Source: Carboxylicivirga sp. M1479 | GTDB lineage: Bacteria; Bacteroidota; Bacteroidia; Bacteroidales; Marinilabiliaceae | Direction of reading: 5' to 3' | DNA length: 64,000 nt | NCBI RefSeq assembly: GCF_007097485.1 | Contig: NZ_VKDE01000004.1 | Location: 1-64,000 of the forward strand | Part shown: piece after piece, positions 46,253 through 54,806 of the stretch | How positions within the stretch are numbered: the stretch's first letter is position 1 | Layout: the number at the start of each line of letters is the position of its first letter | Translations under genes and position numbers: made by a program | Notes under the pieces: model-generated | The model's database searches: none | What the model was told of the DNA's origin: nothing | What the model saw: the letters and a program-made list of their open reading frames with translations, nothing else

Positions 46253-47254
46253 ATGAAAAATATAATAATACCTACTTGCATCCTGCTGTTTATTATTCTT
46301 TTGTCATCTTGTGGTAGCAATAATAAAGTAGCTTCAGTTGATTCACAAAGTGAAATACCCACCGTGCAATCGACTCCAATGTATGGTGTACTTGTTAAGG
46401 AAGATATAATATATGCTCAAGGTCTGAGTCATGAAAGCATTAACAGTGAAAGTGCGCAATTGCTTCCTTTGAAGTTAGATGTGTATACGCCTGATAATAC
46501 CTCTGATAACCGACCTGCCTTCGTATTTATTCATGGCGGCGGTTTTGCTGGCGGTTCCAAACAACAAGGAAGAATAATTGAATGGGCCAATTATTATACC
46601 TCACGAGGTTGGGTCTTTATTTCGCTTGATTACAGACTTAAGAGAGATAAAGGCACCGTTCCGCAACAGTGGCTTGATTATGCAGTAAACATTCCTAAAA
46701 ATAAAGCCGCTCAGTTTTTAGCCATTTATCCCGCACAGCGAGATGCCAAGGCGGCTCTTCGTTGGTTAGTAAGCAATGCCAATACTTATAAAATCAACAC
46801 TAACTTTATTACCGTAGGTGGTGGTTCTGCAGGCGCTATAACAGCCATTACCTTGGGGATATCAAATCAAGAAGATTTTAGAGATGAGATTTATGGCAAG
46901 CAGGATCCAACATTAGCGACTACACATTTAGATCAGGCATATAAAATACAAACCATCGTTGATTTATGGGGATCAAAGCTAGCATTGGATGTAATGGAGC
47001 AAATTTATGGTCATCAACGATTTGATAGTGATGATCCTGCTTTATTTATTGCACATGGAACGGAAGATCCTACTGTTCCTTTTTCTAAGGCAGAGGAGTT
47101 AAAAACGATTTATGAAACGAATAAGGTGCCATTGGCTTATTATCCACTAGAAGGGAAGGGGCACGGAGCCTGGGGAGCGACTGTTAACGATAAGGACTTA
47201 GCCGAGTTGGCATTTGAATTTATTGTGCAACAACAGGGCATAAATCTGGAATAG
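46253..47254 (+). CDS. Alpha/beta-hydrolase lipoprotein (carbohydrate esterase-like)
   Basis: A 333-residue lipoprotein with lipobox LSSC (Cys20). The alpha/beta-hydrolase signatures are the HGGGFAGG oxyanion segment (94-101), the nucleophile in GGGSAGA (Ser192), an acid in GTEDPTVPFS (Asp272) and the last His in GKGHGAWG (His304). HGGG-type hydrolases include acetyl- and feruloyl-esterases; in this setting removal of acyl groups from the sulfated polysaccharide is the most likely job, though a general esterase or peptidase cannot be excluded. It lies between two sulfatase genes with short gaps (73 and 52 bases), so it is probably in their operon. Confidence 0.88.
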   Translation: MKNIIIPTCILLFIILLSSCGSNNKVASVDSQSEIPTVQSTPMYGVLVKEDIIYAQGLSHESINSESAQLLPLKLDVYTPDNTSDNRPAFVFIHGGGFAGGSKQQGRIIEWANYYTSRGWVFISLDYRLKRDKGTVPQQWLDYAVNIPKNKAAQFLAIYPAQRDAKAALRWLVSNANTYKINTNFITVGGGSAGAITAITLGISNQEDFRDEIYGKQDPTLATTHLDQAYKIQTIVDLWGSKLALDVMEQIYGHQRFDSDDPALFIAHGTEDPTVPFSKAEELKTIYETNKVPLAYYPLEGKGHGAWGATVNDKDLAELAFEFIVQQQGINLE

Positions 47255-47306
47255 AATAACTAAAACATTTTATCAAAAAATATAAGAATAGATAATCGCA
47301 TTTAGA

Positions 47307-50300
47307 ATGAAAAATATAAAAATACTCTTATTCACTGCAGTCTTGTTGATGCCATTGCAAAGTTTTTGCAAAAGCCCTAAAGACAAGCCGAATATTTTAT
47401 TCATCGTTGTAGATGATTTAAAAACAGATCTGGCATGTTATGGTCAAACAGGTCTTGTAACACCAGGTATCGATCAATTAGCTGCCCAGGGTGTCATCTT
47501 CGATAATGCCTACTGTCAGCAGGCAGTATGTGCACCTTCTCGTATTAGCTGCTTTACAGGTATGCGACCTGATCGCACGCAGGTAGTCGATTTAAAAACG
47601 GATATGCGCGATAAAACGCCTGACATCATCACGATACCTCAGTTTTTTAAGAATAAAGGCTATGAAACTGTTGGATTTGGTAAGTTGATGCACGGAGCCA
47701 AAGGCAATGATCCACTTTCCTGGACCATACCCTACAAGGAAAAAGACCAACTCAAGTATGCCAAAGGCTACGCATATCCTGCCAATGGGAAATACCAGAA
47801 TCCAGAAGCTATTAAAGCTTATCAAGAAGCAAAAAGTAAAAAGCTAAACTGGTTTGAAACCAATGCCTATTTAAAAGAGCGTAATCTATCACCATCAGTC
47901 GAGAGCAGAGTTGTGCCTGATGATGCCTACCCCGATGGTGCAGTGGCAGAAGCTAGTATGATGCAATTGGAGCAGTTTGCAAAAGGTGATAAGCCGTTCT
48001 TTTTGGCTGTTGGCTTGAATAAGCCGCATTTGCCTTTTGCCGCACCGAAGAAATATTGGGATCTCTATAAACGTGAAAATATAGAGGTACATCCTTTTCA
48101 GGAGAAAGCCAAGCATTCACCCGATTATGCTTACCACACCTGGGGTGAATTACGTAACTACTCAGATATTCCTGATAAAGGAGATTTGTCAATTGATAAG
48201 CAAAAGGAGTTGATTCATGGCTACCGTGCTGCTACTTCATTTGCCGATGCCCAGGTGGCAAAGGTAATGGACAAGTTAAAAGAGCTGAAATTAGATGAAA
48301 ATACAATCGTGGTACTATGGGGCGACCATGGCTGGCATCTGGGTGACCATGGTTTGTGGTGCAAACATTCCAATTTTGAGCAGGCCACTAAGGTGCCTTT
48401 TATTATTAGCGCACCTGGAATGGCTATGGGTGAGCGAGCTGCTACCATGACCGAAATGGTGGATATATTCCCAACATTGATTGAATACGCTGGCTTTAAT
48501 GTACCAAAACAGCTGGAAGGGCATAGTTTGCTTCCGGTGTTGGAGAAGCCCAATAAAAAAGTAAAGGATTATGCGATCAGTCAGTTTCCGCGTGGCAACA
48601 ATAATATGGGCTACTCAATGCGTACTGAACGTTACCGCTTGACTCTTTGGTTAAAAGGTGAATTTCAAAAAGGTTCCATTGTTCATAAACCTTCCATCTT
48701 AGGTGTTGAACTATATGATTACAAGAGAGATCCACTTGAGAAAATATCCTTGGCTGGAGATCCGGCTTATCGTGAAATAACAGCTGAATTAAGAAATAAA
48801 CTATTAACACTACTGCAAGAACAGGCCAAACAAAACAAGGTTAATTATGCAGGAAAAGCTCAGGGAGAAAAAACGAAAAAAGACTCAGGAAAAGGATTGG
48901 CTTCGATGGCCATAATTGATGGGCATTTCTCACAAGAGTTATCAAAAAGCTGGAAGACCAAAGGAGCCAATGGTGCTGTTGTTGACTTCAAAAGGATTGC
49001 CAGTGATGATGGTCATACCTTAAAAGTTGCGGTTTTCAACTTGGGTAAAAATCCATGGGATATACAAATGATGTCGAAAATGCCAATGCAGCTTAAGGCC
49101 GGCGAAACGTTTCGTCTACACATTAAGGGTAAAGGTGGTGAAGGACGTGTGGTACTGCATCCCGAAGGTGGAAAACAGATTGTGCGTCACTTAAATTTGA
49201 GTCAAGAGCGGAGTACGCAGGAACTGAATTTCCCAATTCAGGCAACAGGTGCTTATACCTTAAAATTACTCTTTATTGAAAAAGGAGAATATATCATTCA
49301 GGAAATTGATTTGGGAGATAAAGCGAAGGTAGCTGTACCTTTTGTAGAGGGGAGTGTTCGTCTTGATAATAAAAATATCCATGTATTGGGAGCCAATTAT
49401 GTTACGCGTTCGAGTAATGAATTATCCTTCAGTCGCTTTTCTCATAAAACCTACCATTCGCCAAACGAAGTAAGGATGTTTAGCCTGGCTAATGGAAGAA
49501 CGAACAGTGGGATTAAGCTCTTGTTTAAAACAGCCAGCAATAAAGTAAGCTTGAAGTTTGTTCCTGCTGAAGGAACTAATAGAGGTGCTGAGTTTTTAGT
49601 TCTTCAAGATGGACAGTTTGACAATACCTATAAATTTAATAACTCTATGAGTAAAGGAGAAATGGTATTGGATCTTACCAATAAGTTTACAGGTCAATCG
49701 ACGGTCTTTGAAATAGTATTGCCAAGTTTAATAAATCTTAAACTTCATCAATTGATTGTAGATGAAGGGGCCGATTTGGAGGTCTTTACGCCCGATAAGA
49801 AGCCGGTATACCTCGCAATAGGAAACAGTATCACCCATGGTGTCGGACAAGGGTCAGCCAGTTATTTGAGCTACCCATACTTGTTAGCCGAGAAACTGGA
49901 TTATAACTATTTTAATTTAGCTGTAGGAGGAGCGAAAATATCTCAGGCAGTGGCCGAGCAAACATCAGAAATGCCACAAGCCGATTTGATTACTATTCTT
50001 ATTGGCTATAACGACTTGGTGGGTTTTGGAAAAACACCCGAAGACTATAAAAAAGACTATCGGAAGTTCCTTAAAACAATTCGCAAGCATCAAGCCAATG
50101 CAACGATTTATTGCATAAGTGTCACTTATACTAATACAAAGAAGGGTAAAAAGACTAACTATACCCCAGATGATTTTCGAAAGTCTTTAAATGAATTGGT
50201 TGCGGAATTCTCCCGGGATGATAACAAAATAATCTTTGTTGAAGGCGATAAAATAAGTTCCAAGGAGAACTTACGAGAGGATAATCCGAAGGATCCGGTT

Positions 50301-50369
50301 CACTTTGGCATTAAAGGGGCTGCTTTGTTTGCTGAAGAGTTGTATTCCATTATCGCTAAGGATAACTAA
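47307..50369 (+). CDS. Sulfatase (S1_7-like)-SGNH esterase fusion
   Basis: A 1,020-residue secreted protein joining two enzymes. Residues about 25-510 are an iduronate-2-sulfatase-like sulfatase: NILFIVVDDLKTDLACYG, formylglycine Cys75 in AVCAPSRISCFTG, and WGDHGWHLGDHG. A carbohydrate-binding-like beta-sandwich (about 530-670) follows, then a jelly-roll (about 685-820) and an SGNH hydrolase with block I GNSITHG (Ser841), block III GYND (Asn902) and block V DPVH (Asp996, His999). The jelly-roll plus SGNH order recalls CE2/CE20-type acetylesterases. One chain should thus both desulfate and deacetylate the same polysaccharide. The gene at 50946 encodes a separate copy of the esterase half. Confidence 0.92.
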   Translation: MKNIKILLFTAVLLMPLQSFCKSPKDKPNILFIVVDDLKTDLACYGQTGLVTPGIDQLAAQGVIFDNAYCQQAVCAPSRISCFTGMRPDRTQVVDLKTDMRDKTPDIITIPQFFKNKGYETVGFGKLMHGAKGNDPLSWTIPYKEKDQLKYAKGYAYPANGKYQNPEAIKAYQEAKSKKLNWFETNAYLKERNLSPSVESRVVPDDAYPDGAVAEASMMQLEQFAKGDKPFFLAVGLNKPHLPFAAPKKYWDLYKRENIEVHPFQEKAKHSPDYAYHTWGELRNYSDIPDKGDLSIDKQKELIHGYRAATSFADAQVAKVMDKLKELKLDENTIVVLWGDHGWHLGDHGLWCKHSNFEQATKVPFIISAPGMAMGERAATMTEMVDIFPTLIEYAGFNVPKQLEGHSLLPVLEKPNKKVKDYAISQFPRGNNNMGYSMRTERYRLTLWLKGEFQKGSIVHKPSILGVELYDYKRDPLEKISLAGDPAYREITAELRNKLLTLLQEQAKQNKVNYAGKAQGEKTKKDSGKGLASMAIIDGHFSQELSKSWKTKGANGAVVDFKRIASDDGHTLKVAVFNLGKNPWDIQMMSKMPMQLKAGETFRLHIKGKGGEGRVVLHPEGGKQIVRHLNLSQERSTQELNFPIQATGAYTLKLLFIEKGEYIIQEIDLGDKAKVAVPFVEGSVRLDNKNIHVLGANYVTRSSNELSFSRFSHKTYHSPNEVRMFSLANGRTNSGIKLLFKTASNKVSLKFVPAEGTNRGAEFLVLQDGQFDNTYKFNNSMSKGEMVLDLTNKFTGQSTVFEIVLPSLINLKLHQLIVDEGADLEVFTPDKKPVYLAIGNSITHGVGQGSASYLSYPYLLAEKLDYNYFNLAVGGAKISQAVAEQTSEMPQADLITILIGYNDLVGFGKTPEDYKKDYRKFLKTIRKHQANATIYCISVTYTNTKKGKKTNYTPDDFRKSLNELVAEFSRDDNKIIFVEGDKISSKENLREDNPKDPVHFGIKGAALFAEELYSIIAKDN

Positions 50370-50563
50370 CAAGGCATTTGCATTGAAAACTAAATATACC
50401 ACCATGCCTGTCGGCACCCCTCCTAAAGCTTAGGAGTGGAAGGGATTGCATGACTCTCCTCCTTGCAAAAAGGAGGAGTACCACGGAGTGGGGAGGTGGT
50501 TGTGATGGTTATATGCAATTGCTTTGTGCAAATTAAGATCTGACTGTAGAAAATACACTTCAT

Positions 50564-50613
50564 TAACTACGCGAGGTGTTTGCGTGCATAAGCGCAAACA
50601 CCTCGCGTAGTTA
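50564..50613. repeat. 21-base-pair perfect hairpin
   Basis: The left arm at 50564-50584 (core CTACGCGAGGTG) and the right arm at 50593-50613 (core CACCTCGCGTAG) are exact complements around TGCATAAG. It is far longer and more GC-rich than the terminators nearby, and there is no T run, so it is more like a REP/MITE-type element. Confidence 0.8.
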
Positions 50614-50784
50614 CATACAAGCACCTCGCGCTATTTGATGCATACCATATGCGTGGTGTGACGCATGGTTTCTGTGTGAGGAGCATAGAAGGAATTTAAA
50701 GCAAGTGTAGTTGTGCAATGTATAGATATTGAACTCATTGAGGAGGGTGTTGATTAGTGGCTGAGCAATTTTCACCTCTTCATC

Positions 50785-50795
50785 GAACGATTTAT
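50785..50795 (+). promoter_or_regulatory. GAACGATTTAT motif upstream of the SGNH lipoprotein gene
   Basis: GAACGATTTAT, with GAGCAAT exactly 20 bases upstream, is shared with the element at 44627-44637. It lies about 150 bases before the ATG at 50946. Confidence 0.45.
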
Positions 50796-50945
50796 GAACC
50801 TCGTTTTTCAGATAGGTACCTTAGTTTTATAACTGGAATTGTTTATAGAATTAAAGTGAAGCATTGATTCTTCAGGTTTAAGGATTTTTTATTCATGAGG
50901 AATCCTTAGGAATGAAGAGTAATGCTTGACAAAGGAGATACTGAT

Positions 50946-52046
50946 ATGTTTAGATTAAACTGCTTATTGCTGGTCATCGTTTTGTTATTCACATCTTGTG
51001 ATAAGAAGCAAAATCGAGTTGCTACTTACCGAAATGTAGATATCAAGGATACTAAAATAAAAGTGAAGGGTGCGAATTATGTTGATAGATCAAATGAATA
51101 TCTAAGTTGGAGTCGTTTCTCAGAAAAAACATTGGCATTGCCACAGTCGCAGTCACTATTTAATGCTGATAAAGCCCGAACGAACAGTGGCGTGCGTATG
51201 CAATTCAAAACTAAAAGCGTTAGAGTAAAGTTGGCCTTTATGCCACAGTTGGGTGACAACAGAGGTGCTGCTTTCGCTATCAATCAAAATGGACAGCCAA
51301 CGCAAGCGTTTGAATTTAACGCGCAAGAATGTTCGCAGCAAATGACCATTGAGGTGGTGAATCAGTATCCAGGCTTGTCAACTTATTTTGAGGTGGTTAT
51401 GCCTAGCTGGGCCAATGTGGCTTTAAATTCGATGGAATTATGGGGCACGAGTGAATTGGAAAAATTAGCAGATGACAGTAAGCCTGTTTACCTGGCCATT
51501 GGTAATAGCATCACGCATGGGGTAGGTCAAGGCTCTGCTTCCTATCTGACATATCCATACCTGGTAGCAAAGTCATTGGGATACGATTACTATAATTTAG
51601 CTGTTGGAGGTGCTAAAGTATCGCAGGCAATAGCCGATATGACTGACGAATTGCCAAAGGCGGACTTAATAACGATTTTAATAGGTTACAACGATCTTAT
51701 TTTTAGTGGAAAAACAGTTGAGCAATATATAGCTGCCTATGAAAGTTTTTTACAATCGATCAGAAATAACCATCCTGATGCCAAAATCTATTGTATCACA
51801 TTGACATACACTAAGTCGGAGAAAAGTGAAAAAACGGGGATTACACCTGATCAATACCGATTGGCTCTTCGAAACTTCATTTATCATGAGCAGTCCAAGG
51901 GTGATAAACGTTTGTTTTTGATTGAGGGTGATGAAATTAGTTCTGTTGAAAACTTAAGAGATGACAATCCAAATGACAAGGTGCACTTTAGCATTAAAGG
52001 TGCCGAACTATTTGCCAAAGAGCTAATAGAGATCATTGGAGAGTAA
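50946..52046 (+). CDS. SGNH-family esterase lipoprotein, paralogue of the fused esterase
   Basis: A 366-residue lipoprotein from the ATG at 50946 (an in-frame ATG at 50922 is less suitable), with lipobox FTSC (Cys18) then DKKQN. The N-terminal jelly-roll (VKGANYVDRSNEYLSWSRFS, RTNSGVRMQFK, NRGAAF) and the SGNH domain match the C-terminal half of the sulfatase-esterase fusion along their whole length. Catalytic Ser188 is in GNSITHGVGQGSASYL, block III is IGYND, and Asp344 and His347 are in DKVH. It should remove acetyl or another acyl group from oligosaccharides at the outer membrane or periplasm. It is followed by the two GH10-like genes. Confidence 0.9.
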   Translation: MFRLNCLLLVIVLLFTSCDKKQNRVATYRNVDIKDTKIKVKGANYVDRSNEYLSWSRFSEKTLALPQSQSLFNADKARTNSGVRMQFKTKSVRVKLAFMPQLGDNRGAAFAINQNGQPTQAFEFNAQECSQQMTIEVVNQYPGLSTYFEVVMPSWANVALNSMELWGTSELEKLADDSKPVYLAIGNSITHGVGQGSASYLTYPYLVAKSLGYDYYNLAVGGAKVSQAIADMTDELPKADLITILIGYNDLIFSGKTVEQYIAAYESFLQSIRNNHPDAKIYCITLTYTKSEKSEKTGITPDQYRLALRNFIYHEQSKGDKRLFLIEGDEISSVENLRDDNPNDKVHFSIKGAELFAKELIEIIGE

Positions 52047-52076
52047 TAAGAATATTAAATAATCATCCGAAATATT

Positions 52077-53201
52077 ATGAATAAGCACATACTCAGTATT
52101 GTTGGATCAATAATTCTATTTGCTAGTCATTTAAGCTCACAGACTCAAACTCTCAGGCAAATTGTAGATGACAAATATCCTGCAAATAATGTATACATTG
52201 GTGCCACCAGCATGTATAGTAAGATTGGGAGCAAGGAAACAAAGTTGCTTGCGCGCGAATTTTCTTATACAACGCCAGCTAATGATTTTAAACAGAGTTA
52301 CGTGCATCCCAATAATGATACCTGGCGTTGGGATAAAGCTGACGCCTGGATTCAGTTTGCCAGGAAGCATCAGCAAGTCATCCGAATTCATGGCCCAATA
52401 AGTCCTCAATGCTCGCGTTGGGCAAAAAATGATGCACGTACGGATATTGAATTGCTGACTAACCTGAGTGAATACATGTCCGAATTATGTCGTCGTTATA
52501 ACGATGAAGAAGTGGTGCAGTGGATGGATGTGATCAATGAAACGGTTAGTCGTGATGGTAGCTGGAAGACTTCAGAAACTGGGGATACAAAATGGGAATT
52601 ACCATGGGAGTCTATCGGTTATGAAAAAGTGGATAAGGATAAATACCCTCATCTGGGAGGCAAGGTTCCCCTTTACATTATTAGGGCGTTCGAAATTGCG
52701 ACCAAAGAAGCAAGCAATAAAAAACTGGTCATTAATCAACATGGAGGGATGCATGTGGAGATGTGGAACAAGGTGAAGGATTTGGTACGTTACCTGCGTG
52801 ATTCTGGATTGAGGGTGGATGGTGTTGGCTGGCAGGCACACATCAGCTATGGTCGAGATGTCGATTGGGAGTCACCCGAAGTTAGCAGGCAGGCTTTAAA
52901 GGATTTGATTGCATGGGCGCATACTAACAGTTTAGAGTTTCATGTGACAGAATGCAATATTCATGTACCTCTTAATAAGCCAGGAAGTGAGCAAGAGCAT
53001 ATTGATACTTACATGAGTGTTTTTAATACCGTACTGGAAATGCGCCATAGTGGCGTGGTGACTTTTAACTTGTGGAATATTAAGGATGTGCCGCATTATA
53101 AAAACAAAAGTAAGACGGTCATTGCCCCTTGGGATAAGCAGTTAAAACCCAAAGCCATTTATTTTGAGATGAAAAAAGCACTAGAAGATGCAGCTGACTA
53201 A
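52077..53201 (+). CDS. GH10-like endo-glycosidase, copy 1
   Basis: A 374-residue secreted (beta/alpha)8 glycosidase with a signal peptide (ending LSSQTQ). GH10 hallmarks are TPANDFKQSYVHP (68-78), RIHGPISPQCSRW, the acid/base WMDVINETV (Glu155), VGWQAHISYG, the nucleophile FHVTECNIHV (Glu292) and FNLWNIKD near the C-terminus. In usual GH10 xylanases the first motif has Glu before Asn-Asp (ENDMK) and the second reads GHTLVWH; here the Glu is Ala and the Trp is missing, so the substrate-binding subsites differ. It may cut a modified xylan or another beta-linked backbone rather than plain xylan. The next gene, a second copy, starts inside its last codons. Confidence 0.85.
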   Translation: MNKHILSIVGSIILFASHLSSQTQTLRQIVDDKYPANNVYIGATSMYSKIGSKETKLLAREFSYTTPANDFKQSYVHPNNDTWRWDKADAWIQFARKHQQVIRIHGPISPQCSRWAKNDARTDIELLTNLSEYMSELCRRYNDEEVVQWMDVINETVSRDGSWKTSETGDTKWELPWESIGYEKVDKDKYPHLGGKVPLYIIRAFEIATKEASNKKLVINQHGGMHVEMWNKVKDLVRYLRDSGLRVDGVGWQAHISYGRDVDWESPEVSRQALKDLIAWAHTNSLEFHVTECNIHVPLNKPGSEQEHIDTYMSVFNTVLEMRHSGVVTFNLWNIKDVPHYKNKSKTVIAPWDKQLKPKAIYFEMKKALEDAAD

Positions 53202-53211
53202 ACTGAAACTC

Positions 53212-54399
53212 ATGGACAATACATTTAAATATACTTCACAGCTCTTGGCAGTAGTCTTAATAATAAGCCATTGTTGTTCATGTTCATCAGACTTGGAAAA
53301 AGTTATTGATGAGCAAATTGAGTTCTCTGATGAAGAATTAAACACACCAATAAGGGACATCGTTTCAAAGAACTTTTCAAAAAATACACTTTTCGTAGGA
53401 GCAACCAGTAAGTACGATGCAATTGGAACGGAAGAAACTGACTTGTTAGCAAAAGAATTTTCTTATACGACTCCTGCAAATGACTTTAAACAAAGCTATG
53501 TTCACCCTGACAACAATATCTGGAAATGGGAAAAATCTGATGCCTGGATAAAATTTGCCAGGGAGCAAAAGCAAATCATTCGCATTCATGGGCCGATAAG
53601 TCCCCAATGTTCACGATGGGCTCGAAATGACGAGCGTACCAAGGAAGAACTTTCAACCAACCTCAGAGAGTTTATGACTGCTCTATGTCAAAGATATAAC
53701 AACGAGGATGTGGTTGAATGGATGGACGTGATCAATGAAAGTGTTAATAGAGATGGTACCTGGAAAAAAGCTGCTGCAGGTGATGATGGTTGGGAAATGC
53801 CATGGGAGACTATTGGATATATACAAGTTGATGTATCAAGCTATCCACACTTAGAAGGTGTAATCCCAATTTATATCATTCAGGCATTTGAAATTGCATG
53901 TGAAGAAGCAACAAATAAACAGTTAATTATTAATCAACATGGCGGTATGGAAACAGGCATGTGGGATAAAATTAAAGATTTAGTTCGCTATTTGCGTGAT
54001 AATGGGTATCGGGTAGATGGTATCGGATGGCAGGCACACATAAGTTATGGTAGAGATGTACAATGGGAAACACCCGAAGTTGATGCAGAATCTTTAAAAC
54101 AACTCATTAGCTGGGCTCATGATAATAATCTTGAATTTCATGTGACCGAATGTAATATACATGTTCCCACAGACAATCCTGGCTCTGAACAAGACCATAT
54201 GAGAACCTACATGAGTATATTCAATACGCTACTGGAAATGCGTCATGGAGGTGTTATTGGATTTAACTTATGGAACATAAAAGACGTCCCTCACTATAAG
54301 AATGAAAAGAAATGGGTTATTGCTCCATGGGATGAACAGTTAGAACCAAAGACCATTTATGTTGAGATGAAAAAGGCCTTGCTCAAAGCGCATGACTAG
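53212..54399 (+). CDS. GH10-like endo-glycosidase, copy 2 (lipoprotein)
   Basis: A 395-residue paralogue of the preceding enzyme. The ATG at 53212 is chosen because it begins a signal peptide running into CCSCSS (probable lipoprotein Cys); an in-frame ATG at 53188 would overlap the previous gene. It shares ANDFKQSYVHP, RIHGPISPQCSRW, WMDVINESV (acid/base Glu176), GWQAHISYGRDV and FHVTECNIHVP (nucleophile Glu313), so it carries the same unusual binding-site changes. The pair probably arose by tandem duplication and then split by location, one soluble and one membrane-bound. It is separated by 10 bases from copy 1 and followed by a 407-base gap. Confidence 0.85.
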   Translation: MDNTFKYTSQLLAVVLIISHCCSCSSDLEKVIDEQIEFSDEELNTPIRDIVSKNFSKNTLFVGATSKYDAIGTEETDLLAKEFSYTTPANDFKQSYVHPDNNIWKWEKSDAWIKFAREQKQIIRIHGPISPQCSRWARNDERTKEELSTNLREFMTALCQRYNNEDVVEWMDVINESVNRDGTWKKAAAGDDGWEMPWETIGYIQVDVSSYPHLEGVIPIYIIQAFEIACEEATNKQLIINQHGGMETGMWDKIKDLVRYLRDNGYRVDGIGWQAHISYGRDVQWETPEVDAESLKQLISWAHDNNLEFHVTECNIHVPTDNPGSEQDHMRTYMSIFNTLLEMRHGGVIGFNLWNIKDVPHYKNEKKWVIAPWDEQLEPKTIYVEMKKALLKAHD

Positions 54400-54806
54400 A
54401 GTTTTTTATGAATAAATAGTACCGAATTAGTTAGTAATGCCAATCAATAGTTAAAAATTGGTTTAGGGATAATTCAAGGATAGACCTTGGCTGGTGAGCA
54501 AAAAAACAAGTTTGTTTTGACGTGAAATCGTGTTTGTTTGAGAATTCGACGTAAGGAGAGTTCGAGTTTTAGCGATTTAGTCAAAAGAAGCGTAGTTTTT
54601 ATAGCGAAGCAGGCCTAGTCTTGATTTTGTTTGTTTACTTTCTTTTATCAAGAAAAGGAAAGTAAGTCAGGGTTTAAGGGATGAAATCCCTCTTTATAAA
54701 CAATAGGTTTAACCCTTGATTGGAATTAGTAATGAAAAATAATTAAGGTAGACAATTAGAATGGTTGGCATAAGCTAAAATATTAATTCAGATTAAGATC
54801 GATATT
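54400..54806. repeat. Gene-free region with structured repeat-like sequence
   Basis: It contains a stem TTACTTTCTTTT (54635-54646) / AAAAGGAAAGTAA (54653-54665, one bulged G) around ATCAAG, a second hairpin AGGGAT-GAA-ATCCCT (54677-54691), and an outer AGGGTT (54669-54674) / AACCCT (54711-54716). The segment around CTTGATTTTGTTTG followed by an ATCAAGAAAA hairpin resembles a dispersed intergenic element that I know from other Bacteroidota. I see no gene and no clear promoter. Confidence 0.6.

Larger units (their letters stand above)
50370..50945. repeat. Gene-free region with dispersed-repeat-like element and a long hairpin
   Basis: This 576-base gap holds two structured parts. 50415-50505 contains CTCCTAA-AGC-TTAGGAG (50420-50436) and CTCCTCCTT-GCAAA-AAGGAGGAG (50456-50478), followed by GGAGTGGGGAGGTGGT; it resembles the intergenic repeat elements common in Bacteroidota. 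50564-50613 is a perfect 21-base stem with an 8-base loop, and part of its sequence (GCACCTCGCG) recurs at 50621-50630. No coding frame is convincing. Confidence 0.7.

Noticed and set aside
50370-50945. Possible CRISPR repeats or tRNA from the hairpins in the gap
   Set aside because: There is no regular repeat-spacer spacing, and no cloverleaf or CCA-type tRNA pattern could be drawn.
50946-52046. SGNH gene as a broken-off fragment of a second sulfatase fusion
   Set aside because: It has its own lipoprotein signal, intact catalytic residues and stop, and the upstream gap shows no sulfatase remnants.
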